The notes under the pieces: model-generated
The model's database searches: none
Seen by the model: only the letters and a program-made list of their open reading frames with translations
What the model was told of the DNA's origin: nothing
Part shown: piece by piece, positions 56,412 to 64,000 of the stretch
Layout of the letters: every line of letters begins with the position of its first letter
Numbering within the stretch: position 1 is the stretch's first letter
Position numbers and translations under genes: made by a program
Origin: Metaphire vulgaris
Lineage: Eukaryota > Annelida > Clitellata > Crassiclitellata > Megascolecidae
DNA: 64,000 nucleotides
Reading direction: 5' to 3'
Assembly: GCA_018105865.1 (NCBI GenBank)
Contig: CM030865.1
Location: 8,179,198-8,243,197 of the forward strand

Positions 56412-56720
56412 CAGAGGCATAGCGTGCCAATGGCTATTGTGGTTTTATCCATGGGCGGCACACATGACGGGGGCGGCAAATTCTGGAAGCGACGACTTTT
56501 TTTGCATGTCAGAGGATTTTCAGTGAAGGCGGGAAATTTTAGAAGGGGCGGCAAATTTAAAATTTTAAAATGTTTGAACTGACGACATGGGCCATGGGTG
56601 GCACGAGTGCACGCCACGCCTCTGGAGCCAAACACCCTAGATCCGCCTCTGATATGAATGAATTTGGGGCAGTGGATCAGCCATGAGCCAGAGGTGGCAA
56701 AAGTGCTCGCTATGCCACTG
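56412..56720. mobile_element. hAT-like MITE, relative of the NDUFA12-intron element
   Basis: The ends are CAGAGGCATAGCGTGCCAAT and GCTCGCTATGCCACTG, with a perfect 8-bp duplication CTTGCTCC (56404-56411 and 56721-56728). GGCGGCAAATT words and a GACTTTTTTTGCATGTC word are inside. A second set of ends (CACGCCTCTGG near 56618) suggests a nested partial copy. Confidence 0.85.
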
Positions 56721-57107
56721 CTTGCTCCCTGACTGATTTTGATGACTGACTGCATGAAGAGTTTAATTCTACAAATTTAATCATATTAAAACAAAGATTC
56801 TTAAATCTGAATCTAGTCATGATTTCAAATGTCAGCTCAGGCTGGCCACCTGGAGGGCTCACTAATAACAATTTGAATGTAAGCATCACACACACTAATA
56901 TTTCAGTTTTGCCAATCTTAATAGAATTTAAATTTGGATTCTGAGTAGTTACTACATTTTAACTTAGCACAAGTGTGCCAGATCACACTAGACTAATGGT
57001 GTTGCACACACATAAGGCTCTGTGAGTCTGGTGCATCATAAGGTACTTTTTAGCAAAATTCATCTTCATTTGCTCAGGTGTTATATTAACACACTTCACG
57101 AAACTTT

Positions 57108-57222
57108 TCACTGAAATAGTAATACGTACGATCCTCGAGAAGAATTGGTCGCAAGTGAATGAAAGAAAGGCGATGAAGTTCTACTTTCCCTGTAGCTGTC
57201 TAGACTAGGAATAAGCTGCCAG
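57108..57222 (-). CDS. Unidentified Ser-rich protein, last exon
   Basis: After the acceptor GATTTCTTTAG the minus strand encodes WQLIPSLDSYRESRTSSPFF and HSLATNSSRGSYVLLFQ, then TGA. It enters in phase 2, in agreement with the exon at 57793-57891. Alternative donors (GTACGT, GTATTA) just before the stop could let transcripts continue, so the terminal status is not certain. The exons together code a Ser/Thr-rich, probably unstructured C-terminal region with several possible phosphorylation sites; no family is recognised. Confidence 0.55.
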
Positions 57223-57589
57223 CTAAAGAAATCACAGAAAAGCACGTTAGTCAAAATGAAATAACTCAGTCACTTATATTTCTCATTCATGCTTTGATAA
57301 CCATCACTTGTTGGCTCAGATTTAAACTACAAATAAATAAGCTGTAAAATTTTTAAAGCAAAAATACGTTAATAAATTCATTTAACTGGAACTTAAATCA
57401 TTTTGTAACTTTTAAAATAATAAATGTAGTTCTTTATTAAACAATCAAATCAATCAAATGTCTGTTGTGGACTTGTGTCAGCTTTAATTGATAAGGCAAT
57501 GGATTTTCCCCATATTCAAAAGCACAACTGAATGACAATAAATGCTAATCATAATATTAAGGCAAGATTAAGGCTGTTGAGGAGGCTGG

Positions 57590-57656
57590 ATGTACTCATT
57601 CAATATGCCTTCTGCTCTTCTGAGTTCACCTCAAAATATTAAAAACAACGCACTTC
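57590..57656 (-). pseudogene. Decayed duplicate of the exon at 59612-59753
   Basis: The minus strand reads FEVNSEEQKAY then a stop, parallel to FEVNTEEQKECRASTSSLNS in the intact exon. The upstream TTGTTTTTAATATT has lost the AG that serves as acceptor in the intact copy (TTGTTTTTAAG). It lies between the last two exons of the same gene, so an exon duplication seems to have died. Confidence 0.6.
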
Positions 57657-57792
57657 AATTTTCCAGCCAACCAGAAGACTGCCATTTGTATGCTGCCTAA
57701 CCACAAATTATAACCAAATGAATTATCAGATAAGCAAAAAGTCATTGAAATCAAAACAACAGAAGCACAAGAACAACACAAAAACAAATAAC

Positions 57793-57891
57793 CTGCCATC
57801 ACTGATGGAAACTGATTTAGCCTCGGCCTGCAGCTGATGGACTGGTCTTGGAACAGTGACTGGGCTGGTTTTTTTTCGAGAGACAGAATTG
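57793..57891 (-). CDS. Unidentified Ser-rich protein, penultimate exon
   Basis: The acceptor GGTTTTATTTCAG and donor GGCAG|GTTATT frame a 99-nt exon, phase 2 in and out. It encodes (S)NSVSRKKTSPVTVPRPVHQL followed by QAEAKSVSISDG. The basic RKKTSP stretch resembles a kinase-site-rich linker. Phase agrees with both neighbours. Confidence 0.6.
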
Positions 57892-58054
57892 CTGAAATAA
57901 AACCAAAATATTGCTTCAAAAAGGAGAATTACAACTATGTCACACTTCAAAATCTCACAATTGAACTGCGCCTAACAGTCGGCCAGACAAAGAGGATCAC
58001 AAAGATCTGCAGTTAAAGCCATCATCATGCACAGCACATAAAACACGAAAGACT

Positions 58055-58930
58055 TGTAACAAAGTGCTTGTTTCCAGTCTGAGTACCACTTATGGACTAA
58101 AAGGGCCGGCTCTTTCCTGGATTCGGAACTACTTGGCCGACAGATTTCAGTCTGTAAGCTGGAAGGGACACACGTCAGCTCCATGCCGTGTCCTCAGTGA
58201 AGTGCCAAGGATCTGTACTCAGTCCACTATTGTTTATACTCTATGTGGCCGACATTGGTCGTATCATCGAAATGTGTGGACTTGCCTATCATGCCTATGC
58301 CGACAACATCCAGGTGTATGCCTCCTGCCCTCCGTCTAAGGTCGAACGTCTGCGGTCCCGTATCACGGACTGTATCTCCTCAGTCTGATGAAAACTGACT
58401 CTCGCTGAACCCAGAGAAGACCAAACTCCTTTGGTTAAGCACTGCTCGGAGGAGGCATCTCATATGCCAGAATATGCTTCCGATTGGTGATGTTGAGGTC
58501 TTTGGCTCGAGTTGGAACGAGCATGTGACATCGTTTCTATGTGATAATCTTCACTGGCTCCAGATCCCATAGCACATAGCCTTCAAGCATTGTTGGCTAA
58601 CATTTCGGATGCTGTATGACCCCTTCTGCCCCAGCTACCTATTGGGCCCGATCATCAAGTCTACTGCGATCGCCGCTTTGCTCAAGCAACCATCATCAAC
58701 TGGTGGTTCCTCCTCCATCCAAGACAGCTGTCTTTGGTGACAGATCCTTCCGGAGGGGCAATCAGAGCCTGTAACTCTCTACCGAAGAATATGACAATTG
58801 AGACCTCCCTGAACTGAAGTGTTTTATCAAGTGCCTTAAGACGCATATGTTTAACACCTCCTACAGTGTCCCTTGCTAAGCGCTCTTGACTTTGGCCTTC
58901 ACTATGCTTACTGCACTCTATAAATTGTCT

Positions 58931-58993
<63 letters not shown>

Positions 58994-58995
58994 GC
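58055..58995 (+). mobile_element. L2/CR1-like LINE remnant with (TAA)n tail
   Basis: GLKGPALSWIRNYLADRFQS, then SVLSPLLFILYVADIGRI and AYHAYADNIQVYAS match RT motifs. The catalytic pair reads A-D-N, not A-D-D, and frames shift. The C-terminal part follows, with CTTGACTTTGGCC and a (TAA)n tail at 58936-58995. It lies in an intron of the minus-strand gene. Confidence 0.8.
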
Positions 58996-59611
58996 AATTA
59001 GAGATGCCATCCATTCAGTCCAAGAGCATTGAATATACATGTTTTGAAAATATAGACACAAAAATAACTAACTCCAAGAAGAATTTAAAGAAATTTTAAA
59101 AAAAACTTCTGTCATATTTGAACTCCTGTATGTTTAGCTTTTGCTCTAAGGATGTCTGTCATTTCTTCTTATCTTTTCTAATAGTTTAGAACCTAAAAAC
59201 TTTCTTGCAGCATAAGAACATCATAATCTCTTATATTGATGCATATTCAGCTGAATATTATTTGTAAATTAGCAATCTTTAAAAGCCAAAAACTGAATGC
59301 TCAACAACCACAACCAAGTCATCTAATATGATTAGAGAAACTTAATCTTAAAATAAATAATAAATTTTGAAAATAAGTTTGTCAAATTAGAAGTTCCAGT
59401 CATTAAAGACAGCATGAGACACTTGACTTTATCTATACAAACTCTTTATTCCAATTCCAACAGTCATATTAATAATATATTAAATACCTAATAGCAAATA
59501 CATAAACTTAAATAACAAAACAAATGTTCGAATACATGTTTAACATTAATTTAAATCTAAAAATTGAATATAAAAATGATGATAACTGGGAAAATAAAAC
59601 CATTGGCAGAC
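58996..59611. other. Intron of the minus-strand gene, no repeats recognised
   Basis: A+T-rich sequence with short A runs. Confidence 0.4.
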
Positions 59612-59753
59612 CTGCTGATCAAGTTGTCTTCCTCACAGCTACCAATGCTAAACGAAATGGAAGGGTTTTCGTTGCTCTGCAAACTACAGACACTGTTAAG
59701 GCTGGAAGTACTCGCTCGACATTCCTTCTGCTCTTCTGTATTCACCTCAAAGT
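59612..59753 (-). CDS. Unidentified Ser-rich protein, third-last exon
   Basis: The acceptor GTTGTTTTTAAG and donor CAG|GTCTGC bound a 142-nt exon, phase 1 in and phase 2 out. It encodes (D)FEVNTEEQKECRASTSSLN, SVCSLQSNENPSISFSIGSC and EEDNLIS. A related dead copy lies at 57590-57656. The plus-strand frames over these bases are shadows. Confidence 0.65.
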
Positions 59754-60149
59754 CTTAAAAACAACACACTTCCACGTTTAATCACATATTCATTTCATCA
59801 TATTAAACTAAATGCTACAGAAGATACAACCATATGGAGACACACATGTGGCAGCCAAAAGGAATTGCCTGAATGAAGCAGAGAAGAAGGCAAAGCTACC
59901 AGCAATACAAAACAATAAATTAGAGCTGAACTCAGCTGATAGGCAACGGAGCATTTGTGCCGACATAGACTCACAATGTTCCTTGAAACAGTGAGATGAC
60001 AGATACAATTAAGCTACAATGCCAGTCACAGTGACAGCCCAAGTGATGCATCAGTCGTGGTTCAAACAGTCTCTCAAATGTCAATTATATGGATACAGCA
60101 ACAGCCTTCTTTATGAACCTCACTGGCTTCAAGTTCCACAGCGGATTGA

Positions 60150-61080
60150 AACTCAAACTTCAAACTCATCCCTCGAGACTTTATCCACTGTCTTTACTAA
60201 TATTCAGTCATGGATGGATTCAAATAAGCTTCTTTTAAATTCATCAAAAACTGAGTTCTTGCTATTAGGTACTCCAGCTTAATTGACCAAATTTGAATCT
60301 CTGAAATCTGTAGTATTAGGAGATTCCACTGTTGTCCCTAGAAGTACTTCTGGTCGCAACCTTGGTGTGATATTTGTCTCTTCCCTCTCTTTCACTAGTC
60401 ACATTAATTCAGTCTGCAAAATTTCTCATTATCATATTCGGGACATCTATCGCATCAGATATCTCCTCCCTAAGCCTGTTCTTATTCAGTTAGCCAATGC
60501 ATTGGTATCTAGTCGCCTAGATTATTGCAATTCCCTGCTTTTCGGCATCACAAATTCAAATATGCAGAAACTCCAGAGAGTACAAAATTCCTTAGTTAGA
60601 GTCATATCCAAAACTCCCAAGATTTGAACATATAACTCCAGCTAGACAGTCCCTACATCGGCTTCCTATCAAATACCGAATTACTTATAAAATCTGTCTT
60701 TTAGTATTTAAAGCCATATTATATAATGAACCCTCTTACTTATTCCTCAACCTACTACTCAATCCACTAAGTATTTGGCAGGACTTTCATTTGTTGTTCC
60801 TTATTCTCGCAGTCATTGGCACTAGTTGCTTTTCAGTTTGTGGCCCTAAGCTTTGGAATTCATTACCAATATCACTTCGTATAACTAAGAATTTATCATC
60901 TTTCAGATCTGGTCTTAAAGCATACCTGTTTGACTTGGCTTATCCCCCTTAGATTGCTCCCCCGCTGTTCTGACTGATCTTCCGGATTGACCTGGCTCTA
61001 ATTCAATTTGGATTTGGTGCGCCATTGGCTGATGCCCTGGGCATTATGATAGTGGCGCCATAGAAGTTTATTGATTGATT
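60150..61080 (+). mobile_element. L2/CR1-like LINE 3' half with (TTGA)n tail
   Basis: The translation includes IQSWMDSNKLLLNSSKTEFL, GRNLGVIFVSSLSFTSHINS, ANALVSSRLDYCNSLLFGIT, then (shifted frame) RQSLHRLPIKYRITYKICLL and CGPKLWNSLPISLR. These are consecutive blocks of the L2/CR1 post-RT region. The 3' UTR has CTGATGCCCTGGGCATTATG and ends TTGATTGATTGAA. Copies of the same tail are at 44.1-44.3 kb and 11.68-11.8 kb. Confidence 0.85.
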
Positions 61081-61555
61081 GAATACAAATTAGCGATCCC
61101 TGTATAACGGTGCCTTCATGGTCTGGCGCCATCGTATCTGTCGGCTGATTTCTGCAAGATATCTGACATCAACTCTTGTCAACGAGTATGATCAGTGTCC
61201 ACTCTAATTCTCATTGTTCCGCCTATAATTCATGTTACCATTGGTGACCACATATTTCCGATGGCAGTTGCCAAAGTCTGGAATAGTCAGTCTTCATCAG
61301 TAACTTTGGCAAGGACACTGAAAATATTTAAATGCAAACTGAAAACTGTGCTGTTTGCTCACAGTTATCCAGCACATTGATTAATATGCCATGACATATT
61401 CTGTATTTTCAATTGTTTGGTGTCCTAGCAGTACTTGTGCGATATGTCACCCTAATCAGTTCATGATTATTATCCAATCACTGGAGTTTCTGAATTTTCT
61501 GGATCACAGCATTCATTTGGGATATCAGTGAGCTTATAAGAGCATTGCTCCCTCT
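61081..61555. mobile_element. Probable further LINE-derived sequence
   Basis: MAVAKVWNSQSSSVTLARTL resembles the C-terminal WNSLP block, preceded by a short hydrophobic stretch. It is probably the end of another LINE copy, too decayed to define. Confidence 0.45.
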
Positions 61556-62290
61556 ATGAACCTATGGCTTCTGGGGTACTCCTGGATGAGACTTTATCAT
61601 TTGAGGCACATATCGATGAGGTATGAGGTGATTTGCCGACGTCACTACCAATTACGGAGAATCAGAGCCATCTGCCGGTATCTCTCAGTCACTGCAGTGA
61701 TCCAACCTGTCCATGCATTCGTACTGACGAGGATAGACTACTGCAACAGTGTGCTGTTTGGCCTCCAAAACACCAAATTGAATTGCCTGCAGTTCGTTCT
61801 AAACCAGGCAGCAAGGATCGTTTATGGATGTCAGTGGTCTGACCAAGTCACACCACTACTTAGAGACCGCCTTCACTGGCTTCGGGTTCTGGAGAGGATT
61901 ATATCCAAGCACTGCTGGCTGACTTTTCGGGTGCTGCATGACCCGCAGTGCCCGGATTATCTAGCCACACTTGTTCAAAGATTGACACCAAATGAGTATA
62001 AATCACATCTATGCTCCAGTCATCAGGTTAAATTTCTTGTTCCTCATCCGTCAAGAACTGTTACTGTTAAGTTCGGAGAAAGATCTTTCACGCGGGGAAC
62101 CCAATCCTGTGGAACTCGCTGTCTGACAATATCACTAAAGCTGACTCCGCTGGCCTCTTCACTGCAAACCTAAAAACCAATTTTTTAGACTTGGATATAG
62201 TTAAACTGTCAAAGTGCTCTTCTCGTAGGCCTTAGCTTTGTTACTGCACTATAGAAATTGTCTCTGAATAAATAAATAAATAAATAACTC
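61556..62290 (+). mobile_element. L2/CR1-like LINE 3' part with (AAAT)n tail
   Basis: A 205-residue frame contains VIQPVHAFVLTRIDYCNSVL, FGLQNTKLNCLQFVLNQAAR, RDRLHWLRVLERIISKHCWL and SRTVTVKFGERSFTRGTQSC. This is the same C-terminal architecture as the neighbouring copies but another subfamily. The tail GAATAAATAAATAAATAA ends it. Confidence 0.85.
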
Positions 62291-63247
62291 CTCACATCCT
62301 ACAGTATCAAGTTTATTCAAGGCCAGCTGCACAACTATTTATCTGAGCTTCAGCAATACTCTGTAGATGAAGAGGCACCGACTTTTTAGAGACAGCATCA
62401 TGCATCATATTCGCAATTAGCAGACCTGGCTGAAGATTTAATTGCTTGGCCTGCCTCACACAAGTTTAAGTTGAGAGAATCTCCTGTTTTTGTAGGTGAT
62501 TAACAGAGCCACAGAAATCATCTAACCAAGAAATGAAATGAGAGTCTTCTTAAAATTAAGTGCACATTTGATTCAACACAGAGTTAGACTAATGCACAGC
62601 TGAACTGAACAACTGCGAGTGAGACTGAATTGTGAACATTTCAATCTCAGTGCACGAGTGCAACACATTTGATCAACAATGATTTCAATTTTTCTGTAAT
62701 TTGGTATTTAACGAAAGCTGACACATTAAGTTCTGTCTGCAACCTTGAACGTCATGGTGCATTACTGTATTTGAATAACTGATGATAACAACCGCTTGAT
62801 TGCAATTTTATCCCTAAAATAAATTGTGGAAAGAAAATAAATATCAAGTGACACCTACAGCATTAAAGCTAAAATTAATTATTTGCAAAATAAAAACTAA
62901 ATAGAAACTAAAATTATTTACAAAATGTAAACTAATTTAAAACTAAATTTTTTACAAAACAAAAACAAAATAAAATCTAAAATAGCAGCCCAAAAACAAA
63001 ATAAAAACTAAAATTATTTGCAAAACTAAAATATCACTGGCAGGAAGGATATGTCAACATAAAGTTCTAATAAGACTTCACAACATAAAGCATATAAACA
63101 GCAAAAGTTTCAGAGTCTCATTTATCAGCTGATGACCTGAAATTGACAACAAAAAGTAACACACAGACAACACAAGTAAGAAAATAAATCTTTTACATTA
63201 TTACTAAAGACAGCAGAAATCAACGTCCCATTTGACCCTCAACCTAC
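62291..63247. other. Intron of the minus-strand gene, no firm gene
   Basis: A possible minus-strand coding stretch at 62300-62470 is described in the findings. 62.87-63.03 kb repeats AAAACTAAAATTATTTACAA-like words. Confidence 0.4.
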
Positions 63248-63309
63248 CGAGCAGAGGACCGTTCTTGCTAATGTTATCTGTAGAACTGACATTTCTGGTC
63301 TTTAATTTC
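63248..63309 (-). CDS. Unidentified Ser-rich protein, fourth-last exon
   Basis: The acceptor TTGTTTTTCATTAG and donor CTCG|GTAGGT bound a 62-nt exon, phase 2 in and phase 1 out. It encodes KLKTRNVSSTDNISKNGPLL. Phase 1 matches the exon at 59612-59753, where the split codon becomes Asp. Further upstream exons would lie beyond the right edge. Confidence 0.55.
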
Positions 63310-63665
63310 CTAATGAAAAACAAACAATATTACTGAAACACTGAAATATCTAACAAAACCTGAAAAAGTAATTTGCATATTTCTGAAACACATCCAAAGA
63401 AGTGAAATTATCACAAATTGATCTTTAAAATTGAAATACAAAAGGTAAACTGATAAACTTATATCAGGTTAATGGCAATCGGTTATTTGTACAAAGTTCT
63501 TTAAAATATCAACTCAAGACAAAAGCACAGATGGCCATGCATGAATAATTAATTAATATCACAGCTACCAAGATATTGTGCATAAAATCCCACTCAGAAA
63601 TTATTCAATTGTTTTGCATTACTCTTGTCCCCAAAAATGAGATATTCATTCTGGTGATAACATAT
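63310..63665. other. Intron of the minus-strand gene, no gene seen
   Basis: A+T-rich, no repeats recognised. Confidence 0.4.
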
Positions 63666-63667
63666 GG

Positions 63668-64000
63668 TAGGGGTGTCCAACATGTGGCCCATGGGCCACA
63701 ATCCGGACCGCCTTCTATCCGGCCCATGACACCTCCCTGAAAACATAGGCCAACTCCTGTTTTCTGGTATGTTTATAATTACTGACTACGTTCCATGAAT
63801 TTGCAACTTATAATAGTTATCCATTTGCGATCAATCCTTCCCAGGCACCTGATGCACTTCAACTCAAATTAATCGACATTCTTAATGACAGTGATTTAAA
63901 AACCACTTATGATCAGCACGACCTCATTACCATTTTACAAGCAGTATGTTTAATTCAAGATGTCTCCTAACTTAACTCAACATGTCCACAGATATATTGC
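63668..64000. mobile_element. Probable start of a hAT element running off the window
   Basis: GTAGGGGTGTCCAACATGTG followed by GCCCATGGGCCACA is the kind of end found in many hAT elements (GGGGTGTCCAA plus GC-rich palindrome). A frame with APDALQLKLIDILNDSDLKT and YDQHDLITILQAVCLIQD just after could be transposase-derived. I recall similar strings in zinc-finger/hAT-type transposase relatives, without certainty. Confidence 0.5.

Overview
This is a repeat-rich stretch of animal nuclear DNA. The genes are broken by introns, the coding parts look metazoan, and transposable-element (TE) remnants are everywhere. Non-LTR retrotransposon pieces, hAT-like, piggyBac-like and mariner-like DNA elements, a Helitron and many microsatellites fill most of it. 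The frequent word TAGGCCTA and a MAM/mucin/NPxY receptor-like gene suggest a marine invertebrate, perhaps a non-vertebrate deuterostome. The species assignment is an inference and is weak.

Four host loci are supported. (1) Plus strand, about 7.5-20.0 kb: the 3' part of a modular cell-surface protein. It has three exons of a MAM domain, one Ser/Thr-rich mucin-like exon, and a last exon with a transmembrane helix and an NPSY-containing tail. Intron phases agree across the last four exons. (2) Plus strand, 31.2-37.1 kb: NDUFA12, an accessory subunit of mitochondrial complex I, complete in four phase-consistent exons coding 137 residues. (3) Plus strand, 40.5-42.2 kb: a DYRK2-type dual-specificity kinase of 574 residues in one uninterrupted coding exon. 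(4) Minus strand, 57.1-63.3 kb: the last four exons of an unrecognised Ser-rich protein, found by splice sites and matching phases. Two weaker exon candidates lie at 49.45 kb (plus) and 53.8 kb (minus).

Layout of the rest: 1-7 kb is a retrotransposon tail, then a nested nest. A SINE-like repeat is split by a terminal-inverted-repeat (TIR) element (1784-6943). That element holds a (TTA)n tract split by a Helitron (2200-6088), which carries a broken multicopy gene between 98-bp direct repeats. 10-14.2 kb holds LINE tails and a LINE interrupted by an RTE-like fragment. 15.4-19 kb is a cluster of hAT-like MITEs (small non-autonomous elements) with 8-bp target duplications. 20.3-30.5 kb is repeats, a tRNA-type SINE, minisatellites and LINE tails. 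The NDUFA12 introns carry telomere-like repeats and MITEs. 42.5-51 kb is piggyBac-like, mariner-like and palindromic elements. 51.4-53.2 kb is an RTE-like reverse transcriptase on the minus strand. 58-62.3 kb holds three decayed LINE copies inside introns of the minus-strand gene.

The most unusual signals are a short shared word (GACAAGC-A6-GGTCG and relatives) in many otherwise unrelated elements, the four-level transposon nest, a hairpin repeat with apparent compensatory changes, and inverted arrays of about 15-bp units at 46.2 kb. The genes share no evident pathway; they are ordinary neighbours in a TE-dense region.
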